From contig PMDE01000047.1 of assembly GCA_003154335.1 (NCBI GenBank), positions 1,408 to 8,620 of the forward strand: a stretch of 7,213 bases of DNA. Direction: 5' to 3'. Position numbers and translations under genes: made by a program. The stretch is from Methanoregula sp. (GTDB lineage: Archaea; Halobacteriota; Methanomicrobia; Methanomicrobiales; Methanospirillaceae). Under the pieces are notes generated by a model that saw nothing but the letters and a program-made list of their open reading frames with translations, was not told the DNA's origin and made no database searches. Of the stretch, positions 1-6,075 are shown one piece after another (the first letter of the stretch is position 1; each line of letters starts with the position of its first letter).

Positions 1-798
1 GTCATTATTCTCGATCCGTCATCAGATTCGGTGGAGGTACAAATTAATTCGGTCTTTTTTTACGGAAGATATCAGAAATATGAGCGGGGTATTCCCCAGA
101 CGCACTGGAACTGTCGTGAATGCAAGGGTGAAGGATGTGAGAAATGCAACTTCACCGGTGCACAATATCTGGACTCGGTAGAAGAGCTTATCGGGCGGCC
201 TGTTATTTCCGCGTTCGATGCGCATAATGCGGTTCTTCATGGAGCGGGCAGGGAAGATATTGATGCACGGATGATAGGAACGGGAAGACCTTTCATTCTT
301 GAGGTTGTTGAACCCCGGAAACGTTCCGTTGATCTTAAAGTTCTTGAACAGGAAATCAACCTTTCTGCGGATGGGCGGGTTTCTGTTGCGATCACGCGGT
401 GGAGCGAACGGGCGGAAGTGGAAACCCTTAAGTCAAACAAAGCGCATAAAAAATACAGGATCCTGGTCGGGGTTGAGGGTTCAATAGGCGCAGATGAGTT
501 TGCAAATGCCTTAAAAACCTTACAGGGCGCTACAATATACCAGCGCACCCCTGAGAGGGTCGCTCACCGCAGAGCGGACAAAATCCGGGAACGAAAAGTC
601 CTTGGTATAGATTATACAGGCGAACAGGATGGCAAATATGTTGTCGAAATTCTTGGTGAAGCCGGACTCTATATCAAAGAACTCATTTCCGGTGACGGTG
701 GAAGAACTCGTCCCAGTCTGGCTGAGATCCTGAACCGGGCGGCGCTCGTCACGAGTCTCGACGTCGTCGAGGTTGAAGGAATGAAGGAGGGAGATTAG
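1..798 (+). CDS. pus10: tRNA pseudouridine synthase Pus10 (5'-truncated by window edge)
   Basis: Archaeal Pus10 isomerises uridine to pseudouridine at positions 54 and 55 of the tRNA T-loop, in the cytoplasm. The frame is open from base 1, and the residues before the first GTG (base 31) already read like Pus10, so the real start lies upstream and 31 is not the start; about 265 C-terminal codons are present. Visible family marks are the SVFFYGRYQKYERGIPQT stretch, a Cys-x2-Cys-x4-Cys-x2-Cys cluster (codons at 112, 121, 136, 145) that could bind zinc, and the catalytic motif GREDIDARMIGTGRPF (about 250-297), whose Asp after Arg-Glu (codon 256) is the expected catalytic residue. The C-terminal GDGGRTRPSLAEIL segment is also typical. 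It is the first visible gene of a compact operon, and its 3' end carries the Shine-Dalgarno sequence of the next gene. Nothing suggests that it is broken. Confidence 0.95.
   Translation, partial: VIILDPSSDSVEVQINSVFFYGRYQKYERGIPQTHWNCRECKGEGCEKCNFTGAQYLDSVEELIGRPVISAFDAHNAVLHGAGREDIDARMIGTGRPFILEVVEPRKRSVDLKVLEQEINLSADGRVSVAITRWSERAEVETLKSNKAHKKYRILVGVEGSIGADEFANALKTLQGATIYQRTPERVAHRRADKIRERKVLGIDYTGEQDGKYVVEILGEAGLYIKELISGDGGRTRPSLAEILNRAALVTSLDVVEVEGMKEGD
786..791 (+). promoter_or_regulatory. Shine-Dalgarno site of rpl21e
   Basis: GGAGGG lies inside the last codons of pus10, 10 bases before the ATG at 802. It is the strongest ribosome-binding site in the operon, fitting the high demand for a ribosomal protein, and it fixes the start. 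Confidence 0.7.
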
Positions 799-801
799 AC
801 A

Positions 802-1092
802 ATGGCACATCATAACGGACCCAGAAAGAAAACACGGTATAAATTCAAGAAGGATCTACGAGAGCGCGGACTGCCACCGGTAACCTGCCTTATCCAGAAA
901 TATGAGATCGGTGATCGAGTGCATATTGTCTGTAATCCAACCATTCAGAAAGGAATGCCACATCGCAGATTTCATGGGCTGACAGGTACGATTCTCGGCC
1001 AGCGCGGTCGTGCCTGGATGCTCTCAATACGAGATGGCAACGCAGATAAGGTAGTCATTGCACGACCACAACATCTAAAAGCACAAAAGTAA
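802..1092 (+). CDS. rpl21e: Large ribosomal subunit protein eL21 (L21e)
   Basis: A 96-residue basic protein of the archaeal/eukaryotic L21e family, a structural component of the 50S subunit that is absent from bacteria. The length is typical of archaeal members. Family features are the N-terminal RKKTRYKFKKDLRERGLPP stretch, the SH3-like core around YEIGDRVHI, the PHRRFHGLTGTILGQRGRA segment (about residues 52-70), and a basic end carrying IARPQHLKA. The start 3 bases after the pus10 stop is supported by GGAGGG at 786-791. It sits between a tRNA-modifying enzyme and an RNA polymerase subunit, an arrangement known from many euryarchaeal genomes, so co-transcription is likely. Confidence 0.97.
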   Translation: MAHHNGPRKKTRYKFKKDLRERGLPPVTCLIQKYEIGDRVHIVCNPTIQKGMPHRRFHGLTGTILGQRGRAWMLSIRDGNADKVVIARPQHLKAQK

Positions 1093-1113
1093 ATTATCAG
1101 TCAGGTTGTTGGC

Positions 1114-1464
1114 ATGAAAGTGAAGGGTATCATTAGCGAAGAGAGGGTCACTCTCCCGGAGATGCGCGAAGTCCTTTTGGGTGTGGAATCTCAAAGGATC
1201 GCAGCTGAAAAGGAGATGTCTTATGAATTCCGGCGCAGTATCGAGCATGCCAATCAACTTGCAAAGACTGCTCCTGAAAAAGCACGGGCACTCGTAACTG
1301 AACTTTTAAAAATGGAAAAAATGAAGCCTGAGATTGCTTACAGAATCGCAAATATCATGCCAAAGACCCGGGATGAAGTTCGGGCGATTTTTGCAAAAGA
1401 GCGGTATACGCTTTCTCCGGAAGAACTTGATATTATTATCGAACAGGTAATGGCACACTTCTGA
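1114..1464 (+). CDS. rpoF: DNA-directed RNA polymerase subunit Rpo4 (subunit F)
   Basis: A 116-residue protein of the Rpb4/RpoF/HRDC-like family. In archaea Rpo4 pairs with Rpo7 (RpoE) to form the polymerase stalk, which helps open-complex formation and binds emerging RNA. Visible features are the N-terminal VKGIISEERVTLPEMREVL strand/helix region, a central helix rich in Ala, Lys and Glu (residues about 45-70), and the C-terminal HRDC-like helices with KPEIAYRIANIMPKTRDEVR followed by FAKERYTLSPEELDIIIEQV. The length is normal. The start lies 21 bases after the rpl21e stop, with a weak AGGT ribosome-binding site about 9 bases before the ATG. The partner rpoE is not in the window. Placement beside rpl21e and the DUF655 gene is a conserved archaeal order. 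Confidence 0.95.
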   Translation: MKVKGIISEERVTLPEMREVLLGVESQRIAAEKEMSYEFRRSIEHANQLAKTAPEKARALVTELLKMEKMKPEIAYRIANIMPKTRDEVRAIFAKERYTLSPEELDIIIEQVMAHF

Positions 1465-1474
1465 GGTGTGACGC

Positions 1475-2038
1475 ATGAAGGCGGAAAAAAAAGAGGTTAA
1501 TGCGATCGTACTGGATGTGTTACTTAAGGGACATTCTGAAGATCCACGCCCTTCTTTTAAGAGAGAACCGATCATCCAGGCTATTGGACTTGAACAGTTT
1601 AAACTCCTTGAGCTTGTGCCCAAGAATAACATATCAATCGAGCTCTACGATAAAGTCTATATCGGGGATGCTGAACGTGATAAGATCGAGCGTGTAAAGC
1701 GTCGAATCGGGTTCAATGATCTGACGCCGACCGCCCGAGGTGAACTTCCCTTCATCATTGAGAAATTAGTGAAGGATCGCGAACCTGACTTTGTTGCTTT
1801 CTTCAACAAGGCGATTTCAATAACGCCAAAACTCCATATGTTGCACCTTCTCCCGGGGATCGGTAAGAAGCTGATGTGGGAAATTTTAGAGGAGCGCAAT
1901 AAAAAGCCCTTTATCAATTTCGCTGACATTTCCTCCCGGATAAAATCGATCCCACATCCGGAGAGAATGATTCAGTTACGGATTCTGGAAGAACTTCAGG
2001 ATCCTGATGTCAAGTATCACGTATTCACGTCAAAATGA
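1475..2038 (+). CDS. DUF655 family protein, putative nucleic-acid-binding
   Basis: A 187-residue protein of the archaeal DUF655 family, routinely found next to rpoF and ksgA. The N-terminal half (about 1-95) contains AIVLDVLLKGH and LYDKVYIGDAERDKIERVKRR, compatible with an OB-like beta-rich fold. The C-terminal half has LHLLPGIGKKLMWEILEER (about 123-141), a clear helix-hairpin-helix signature (LPGIGKK) that usually contacts nucleic-acid backbone without sequence specificity. Its exact role is unknown; a part in ribosome assembly or transcription is inferred only from the fold and neighbours. The start is well defined by GAGGTG at 1463-1468, 6 bases before the ATG and overlapping the rpoF stop. 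Its TGA overlaps the ksgA ATG (ATGA), so the two are probably translationally coupled. Confidence 0.92.
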   Translation: MKAEKKEVNAIVLDVLLKGHSEDPRPSFKREPIIQAIGLEQFKLLELVPKNNISIELYDKVYIGDAERDKIERVKRRIGFNDLTPTARGELPFIIEKLVKDREPDFVAFFNKAISITPKLHMLHLLPGIGKKLMWEILEERNKKPFINFADISSRIKSIPHPERMIQLRILEELQDPDVKYHVFTSK

Positions 2039-2802
2039 GAGCACAACACGATCAGCATTTCCTTATCGATCCTCATGCGGTAGAACGCATTGCGAATCTT
2101 GCAGATGTAAAGGGGAAACACGTGCTTGAGGTTGGGCCGGGAAAGGGGGCTTTGACCAGTTCCCTGCTCAATCATGGGGCAATTGTCAGTGCTGTTGAAC
2201 TTGACGGTTCGCTTTGCGAGGAACTCGCAATCCGATTCCCTGAAGAAATTTCCAGCGGACAGCTGACCGTGCTGCATGGGGACGCTACACGGTGCGATCT
2301 TCCCCGGTTCGAAACGGTTGTCTCGAACCTTCCCTATTCTGTTTCATCACAGATCACTTTCCGTCTTCTCGATACAGGATTTGAAGAAGCAGTACTGATG
2401 TACCAGAGTGAGTTTGCGGAACGGATGGTTGCCCCGGCCGGCACCAAGAACTGCGGACGGCTTTCGATTATGGTCCAGACTTATGCAGTTGTGCAAAAAT
2501 GTTTTAACCTCCCACCGAATTGTTTCACCCCCAGACCCCAGGTCCATTCTACGGTCGTTAAGATATTTCCCCGGGAGCAGCCCATCTTTGCTATCAACGA
2601 CAGGAACCGGTATGCGGATGTGGTGCGTGCACTTTTTTCACACCGCCGTAAAACTGTGCGGAACTGCCTGAGAGGATCCGGTGGGATGCTTGATCCCACG
2701 TGGGTTATCCGGGTAATTGCCACGCTGCCGGTTGAAATCCTCAAGAGCAGACCTGAAGAACTGTTCCTGGAAGACTTTGCATCAATTGCAAATTTTTCCT
2801 AA
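2035..2802 (+). CDS. ksgA: 16S rRNA (adenine-N6,N6)-dimethyltransferase KsgA/Dim1
   Basis: A 255-residue SAM-dependent enzyme that dimethylates two adjacent adenines in the 3'-terminal helix 45 of 16S rRNA, a late small-subunit assembly step. Visible features in order: DQHFLIDPHAVERIA (6-20), the family's N-terminal signature; SAM motif I VLEVGPGKGALT (30-41); acidic AVELD (53-57); HGDA (81-84); catalytic NLPYSVSS (98-105); FTPRPQVHS (164-172); and the C-terminal FSHRRKTVRN (201-210), which contacts RNA. All key residues are present and the length is typical of archaeal Dim1. The start overlaps the DUF655 stop by 4 bases and has no clear Shine-Dalgarno sequence of its own, so translation probably depends on coupling. 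It ends the tightly packed part of the operon. Confidence 0.97.
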   Translation: MRAQHDQHFLIDPHAVERIANLADVKGKHVLEVGPGKGALTSSLLNHGAIVSAVELDGSLCEELAIRFPEEISSGQLTVLHGDATRCDLPRFETVVSNLPYSVSSQITFRLLDTGFEEAVLMYQSEFAERMVAPAGTKNCGRLSIMVQTYAVVQKCFNLPPNCFTPRPQVHSTVVKIFPREQPIFAINDRNRYADVVRALFSHRRKTVRNCLRGSGGMLDPTWVIRVIATLPVEILKSRPEELFLEDFASIANFS

Positions 2803-3071
2803 CGATTGCCGTTTAATGTCTTCTGATCGATTGCATGGTCTTATTGAATTAACTAAAAAAAGTGCTGCTGTCCTTCGAATTCCTCGTAGTGACTATTTCT
2901 CTAGCTACGCAAAAAGTGTAGAAAAACCTGTATACCTATCTGTCTTTTATTATAGACTGCCAACAGATTCATCACCGGAAGAAAAAAACCCTCCGGATTT
3001 TGATAAATCATTGGGAAAAAGGAGATTATCAGATCAAATTTCATCATAGTTAACAAGCCCTGGAACTTATT
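2803..3071. other. AT-rich intergenic region between ksgA and the HemK2-type gene
   Basis: A 269-base gap in an otherwise tightly packed cluster, clearly richer in A and T than the genes on either side. A 77-codon reading frame (2816-3049) crosses it but has no ribosome-binding site, third positions dominated by A and T, and no recognisable family. Small inverted repeats are present: CGTAG/CTACG at about 2884-2909, CCGGA/TCCGG at about 2974-2996, and GATTT/AAATC at about 2995-3009. TATA-like strings occur near 2929-2938 (after an A-rich stretch) and 2943-2953, either of which could serve the downstream gene. It may hold a promoter plus leader, a small RNA, or decayed sequence; none is established. 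Confidence 0.4.
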
Positions 3072-3626
3072 ATGCCTCTTGATCCCGGTCAGGTCTACCA
3101 ACCCGAAGCTGACACATACCTTTTACTGGATGCGGCCATGTTGGAGATTAAGCCTGGAGATCATGTTCTGGAAATCGGAACGGGTTCCGGGATTATTGCG
3201 GCTGGGCTGGCAAAGATTACCGGAGTAGTGGCCAGTGATATAAATCCCAACGCAGTTATCTGTGCCAGGAAAAAAGGTATAGAGGTGGTCCAGTGCGATC
3301 TGTTTTGCGGGATACGGGGCAAATTCGATCTTATCCTGTTCAATCCTCCCTATCTCCCGACACAACCAGAAGAGAGGATAGATGACTGGCTCGAGCTTGC
3401 ACTCGATGGCGGTAAGAACGGCCGTGTCGTGATCGGGCGGTTTGCTGAGAATGTCGGATGTATGCTGGCTCAATCCGGGAGAATTTTGTTGCTTATCTCA
3501 TCCCTTACCGGGCTCACCGAAGTGAGGGATCTTTTTTCCCGGTCAGGATTTACTTCTGAAGTAGTTTCGAAGGAGACAATTGAGGGTGAGAACCTCTATG
3601 TCCTGAAAATAATCCGGAAAAAATAG
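3072..3626 (+). CDS. HemK2/Mtq2-type protein methyltransferase (probable aRF1 glutamine methyltransferase)
   Basis: A 184-residue SAM-dependent methyltransferase of the HemK2/Mtq2/N6AMT1 group, whose eukaryotic members methylate the GGQ glutamine of release factor eRF1; the archaeal target is inferred to be aRF1. Visible features: N-terminal VYQPEADTYLLLDAA (8-22), SAM motif I VLEIGTGSGIIAAGLA (32-47), acidic SDINPNA (55-61), catalytic NPPYLP (91-96), and the group-typical LDGGKNGRVVIGRF (111-124). The length is close to other Mtq2 proteins, which lack the N-terminal domain of bacterial PrmC. The usual PAED(T/S) at the N-terminus reads PEADT here. The ATG at 3072 has only a weak GGA upstream. 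It follows ksgA after a 269-base gap, so it may be driven by its own promoter as well as by read-through. Confidence 0.9.
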   Translation: MPLDPGQVYQPEADTYLLLDAAMLEIKPGDHVLEIGTGSGIIAAGLAKITGVVASDINPNAVICARKKGIEVVQCDLFCGIRGKFDLILFNPPYLPTQPEERIDDWLELALDGGKNGRVVIGRFAENVGCMLAQSGRILLLISSLTGLTEVRDLFSRSGFTSEVVSKETIEGENLYVLKIIRKK

Positions 3627-3641
3627 TATGAAAAGGTTGGA

Positions 3642-3686
3642 GAAAAAAACTGCAGTTTCCCTCTTTTTTTCACCAGAAATTTTTTT
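3642..3686. terminator. Bidirectional terminator between convergent genes
   Basis: The 61 bases between the converging stop codons hold T7 tracts on the + strand (3664-3670 and 3680-3686) and an A7 tract (3643-3649) that is a T7 tract on the - strand. GAAAAAAA (3642-3649) can pair with TTTTTTTC (3664-3671) around a 14-base loop, and a perfect palindrome AAACTGCAGTTT lies at 3647-3658. Archaeal polymerase terminates at T-rich stretches with little need for a hairpin, so these tracts can end both the + strand operon and the - strand ABC operon. Confidence 0.65.
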
Positions 3687-3687
3687 G

Positions 3688-4473
3688 TTAAATGATTAAC
3701 CGTTTTCGCATCAGGTTGATCGAAATTATACAGAATATCGCTGTCACCAAGGTAATCCAGATAACATGGAGTATTAACAGACCAGAAATGGCAGGGAGCG
3801 TAAGCATCCGCATAACAGCGACGAGATGGGTGAGCGGGAGAACAGCCAGGGCGATATCCTGGAAAAGTACCGGCAGCAAGGTGAGCGGGAAGAATGTGCC
3901 AGAAAAGAGCATCATCGGCGTGATGAGAAGGAACGAAGGATAGTTCAGGGTATCGATGCTGGGAGTGATGGCCGTGAAGCACATCGCAATACCGGCAAAC
4001 ATAAGCCCGCCAAGAAATGCAAGCGGGATGACAAGCAGGGATGCAGGAAACGAGATTACGCCGAATGCAGCCAGAACAGGAAGCATGATGATTACATATA
4101 TGACACTCCGTGTTGCCCCCCAGAGAAGTTCTCCTGCAATAACATCCTCTATCGATAACGGGGTTGCGATCATCGCATCAAAACTCTTCTGGTAATACAT
4201 TCTGACATAGGATCCGTATGTGCACTCAAAAAATGCCGAGTTCATGACCGCAATAGCAAGGATTGCAGGTGCGATGAAGTTAATATATGGAATACCTCCG
4301 ATATCTTTCACATACGTTCCGATGCCCATTCCTATAGCGAACAGGTACAGGAACGCCTCCACTAACGGGGGGAAAAAGTTCACTTTCCAAGTTCTCAAAA
4401 AGACCACGAGATTCCGGTGCCAGACTTTCCAGGCTCTTTTTGAAATTCGGGGCAGGGACAAAAATGGGTGCAT
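3688..4473 (-). CDS. ABC-2 type transporter permease
   Basis: A 261-residue integral membrane protein that, with the ATPase encoded just upstream, should form an export pump in the cytoplasmic membrane. From the chosen start, a basic N-terminus (KRAWKVWHRN) is followed by six hydrophobic segments at about 33-55, 63-83, 123-143, 145-168, 178-200 and 228-253. The cytoplasmic loop between helices 2 and 3 carries SFDAMIATPLSIEDVIAGEL, the coupling region typical of ABC-2 permeases, and FSGTFFPLTLLP in helix 5 is also characteristic of the NodJ/DrrB group. The ATG at 4473 is 2 bases after the ATPase stop, with GGGAG about 8 bases upstream; a longer in-frame version beginning at 4560 would overlap the ATPase gene by 85 bases and add a non-hydrophobic tail, so I reject it. 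The substrate cannot be inferred. Confidence 0.93.
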   Translation of the reverse strand: MHPFLSLPRISKRAWKVWHRNLVVFLRTWKVNFFPPLVEAFLYLFAIGMGIGTYVKDIGGIPYINFIAPAILAIAVMNSAFFECTYGSYVRMYYQKSFDAMIATPLSIEDVIAGELLWGATRSVIYVIIMLPVLAAFGVISFPASLLVIPLAFLGGLMFAGIAMCFTAITPSIDTLNYPSFLLITPMMLFSGTFFPLTLLPVLFQDIALAVLPLTHLVAVMRMLTLPAISGLLILHVIWITLVTAIFCIISINLMRKRLII

Positions 4474-4475
4474 GA

Positions 4476-5417
4476 TTACTCCCTGAGTTTCCTTCCGGTC
4501 AATTTCAGGAATACATCTTCGAGAGTTGCGGGTCTTGTCAGTACTTTGTGTGGCGAGCAATGATCGAAGAGGATTCGAATGACTTCCCGCGACGATTCTG
4601 TTGCAATCTGCACACTGTCACCTATTATTTCATAAGGGATATTGTTCGCGACAAGACAGGAAATCACTTCATCGGTCTTCTCAACTTCGACAATTTCATT
4701 TCCGACATATTGTTTTACAAGATCTGCGGGTGAACCCGTTACGAGAATTTTCCCGTTATCCATGATAACCAGCCGGTCGCAGAGCCGGGCTGCCTCATCA
4801 AGATAATGCGTTGTCAGAACAATTGTATTGCCTTTTGCCTGCAGAAGTTTAAGTCTCTCCCAGATCAGGATCCGTGCCTGGGGGTCAAGCCCGATAGTAG
4901 GTTCGTCAAGAATAAGCAGATCCGGGTTATTGATAAGGGCACGGGCAAGGATTAATCTCCTTTTCATTCCCCCGGAGAGCTTCTCAACGGTAACATCTTT
5001 CTTTTCCTGCAACTGGACAAATTCCAGTAGTTCATTCGCTTTTTGTTGTGCAGCATCGGGCGGAATATCAAAGTACCGGGAGTAGGTAAACAGATTTCCG
5101 TAACAGGTGAAATCAGGATCAAGGTTTGTTTCCTGGGGAACTACCCCTATTCGCATTTTGATCTCTGCAGGAGAGCAGTCCGGGTCCATGCCAAGGACCT
5201 GGATCTTACCCGAAGTCCTCGGTGAGACGCAGGCAATAATTTTCATAGTTGAGGTTTTTCCCGCACCATTGGGACCCAGGAATCCGAATACTTCCCCTTT
5301 TTTTACCGCAAAACTGATTCCATCTACTGCTCTGATTTCCCCAAATGTTTTCTTAAGATCCTGTGCCTCAATGATTGTCTGAATTCGTGCACCACCAGTC
5401 AACCAGTGTTTTGACAT
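4476..5417 (-). CDS. ABC-2 type transporter ATP-binding protein (DrrA/NodI-like)
   Basis: A 313-residue cytoplasmic ATPase that powers the adjacent permease. In order from the ATG: Walker A GPNGAGKT (48-55), Q-loop VVPQET (Gln about 95), ABC signature LSGGMKRR (147-154), Walker B LLILDE (167-172) with EPTIGLD after it, and the H-loop histidine in TTHYLDEA (about 204). The C-terminal extension (about 230-313), ending LEDVFLKLTGR, is typical of ABC-2 ATPases of the daunorubicin-resistance type. All catalytic residues are present. I chose ATG at 5417; a TTG at 5447 would add ten residues but is a weaker codon with no good ribosome-binding site. The N-terminal MSKHWLTGGARIQT stretch is slightly longer than usual before the first beta strand, so the start is the least certain point. 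It is the first gene of a two-gene operon with the permease. Confidence 0.93.
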   Translation of the reverse strand: MSKHWLTGGARIQTIIEAQDLKKTFGEIRAVDGISFAVKKGEVFGFLGPNGAGKTSTMKIIACVSPRTSGKIQVLGMDPDCSPAEIKMRIGVVPQETNLDPDFTCYGNLFTYSRYFDIPPDAAQQKANELLEFVQLQEKKDVTVEKLSGGMKRRLILARALINNPDLLILDEPTIGLDPQARILIWERLKLLQAKGNTIVLTTHYLDEAARLCDRLVIMDNGKILVTGSPADLVKQYVGNEIVEVEKTDEVISCLVANNIPYEIIGDSVQIATESSREVIRILFDHCSPHKVLTRPATLEDVFLKLTGRKLRE

Positions 5418-5451
5418 GTACCCATAAAAATCCCTGCCCTGAGGCAAACAG

Positions 5452-5459
5452 TAATTTTT
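5452..5459 (-). promoter_or_regulatory. Candidate TATA box for the ABC transporter operon
   Basis: On the - strand AAAAATTA lies about 35-42 bases before the ATG at 5417, which would place transcription start near 5430-5433 and give a short leader. No convincing BRE precedes it. A second AT-rich string nearer the ATG (about 5424-5432) is too close to give a leader. Confidence 0.3.
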
Positions 5460-5496
5460 GCAGGGGGATTGTCACAAGGGAATTCCAGGAAAGTTC

Positions 5497-5502
5497 AAAA
5501 AA
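5497..5502 (-). terminator. Possible T-tract terminator of the HEAT-repeat operon
   Basis: A T6 tract on the - strand about 95 bases beyond the HEAT gene stop and before the ABC operon. It is short, and is the best candidate for separating the two - strand transcription units. The gap 5448-5595 otherwise holds only the imperfect palindrome TGGCA-CA-TGCCA (5524-5535) and no gene. Confidence 0.3.
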
Positions 5503-5595
5503 GATCCTATAACAAAATAGTATTGGCACATGCCATGTTATCGGATATCTGTGCTGGTGTATACAAGGCCTGTTCTCTTCAGACTCCGGCAGACA

Positions 5596-6069
5596 TCAGG
5601 AACTTTTCTGAAGTTTAATGAGAGCTGCCTCTGCGGCTTCCCGGACTTCGGAGAATGGATCATCAAGAAGTTTTTTCACCGGTTCAATTGCCCGGCAATC
5701 TCCAAGTCTTCCCAGGACTTCTGCGATACCTGACCTGATTTTAGAATCCTTATCATCTAAAAACCGGATGAGCGGACAAACGGCATCCCGGTCTTTGATT
5801 TTTCCAATTGCCACAACGGCAGCCTGACGGACTGAGCTGTCCTTGTCATCCAGAGTAGCAATTAATCCCGGAATTGCATCAGAGTCTCCCAATCTTCCCA
5901 ATGCCTGGACAACCTCCTTCCTGACCCCGGCATGAGAATCCTGAATCGCGTTAATGAGTGGTGTAACCGCTGAAGAGTTTGCAGATTTTCCCAGTAGTAT
6001 GGCTGCTGCCTCACGTTTTTTTATGACCGGGCTCCGGAGCTCTGATAACTGGAGATTAATGTCGCTCAT
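5596..6069 (-). CDS. HEAT-repeat (PBS-lyase-like) protein
   Basis: A 157-residue all-helical repeat protein. The sequence divides into 31-residue units at about 12-42, 43-73, 74-104, 105-135 and a partial last unit 136-157. Each unit follows the pattern D-x3-S-x-(V/I)-R-x3-(A/V)-x2-(A/V)-(L/I)-G-(R/K)-(L/I)-x-D-x-x-A-(I/V)-x-P-(L/V), the signature of HEAT_2/PBS-lyase HEAT-like repeats. Such proteins are usually scaffolds that bind other proteins; some bacterial relatives attach bilins, but nothing here points to that in a methanogen. It has no signal peptide or membrane segment, so it should be cytoplasmic. It starts 6 bases after the stop of the small gene upstream, with no clear Shine-Dalgarno sequence, suggesting coupling. 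That neighbour may be its partner (inference). Confidence 0.9.
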   Translation of the reverse strand: MSDINLQLSELRSPVIKKREAAAILLGKSANSSAVTPLINAIQDSHAGVRKEVVQALGRLGDSDAIPGLIATLDDKDSSVRQAAVVAIGKIKDRDAVCPLIRFLDDKDSKIRSGIAEVLGRLGDCRAIEPVKKLLDDPFSEVREAAEAALIKLQKSS

Positions 6070-6075
6070 TTGAAA

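Noticed and set aside
237..548. 103-residue - strand frame inside pus10
   Set aside because: It lies wholly within the clear Pus10 coding region in antisense and has no family-like motif.
2816..3049. 77-codon + strand frame between ksgA and the Mtq2-type gene
   Set aside because: No ribosome-binding site, third positions mostly A/T unlike its neighbours, and no family resemblance; kept only as part of the intergenic description.
3826..4158. Long + strand frame opposite the permease, rich in Arg, Lys and Glu
   Set aside because: It is the antisense of a well-supported membrane protein gene; its composition reflects complementary hydrophobic codons.
4474..4560. N-terminal extension of the ABC permease by 29 codons
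   Set aside because: It overlaps the ATPase gene, lacks hydrophobic or family-like sequence, and the ATG at 4473 has a good GGGAG site 2 bases past the ATPase stop region.
5418..5447. TTG start adding ten residues to the ATPase
   Set aside because: Weak start codon, no convincing ribosome-binding site, and the added residues precede an already long N-terminus.
5674..6036. Possibility that the repeated segments are a CRISPR or non-coding tandem repeat
   Set aside because: The periodicity is at protein level (31 residues) with diverged nucleotides and an intact reading frame, as expected for HEAT repeats.
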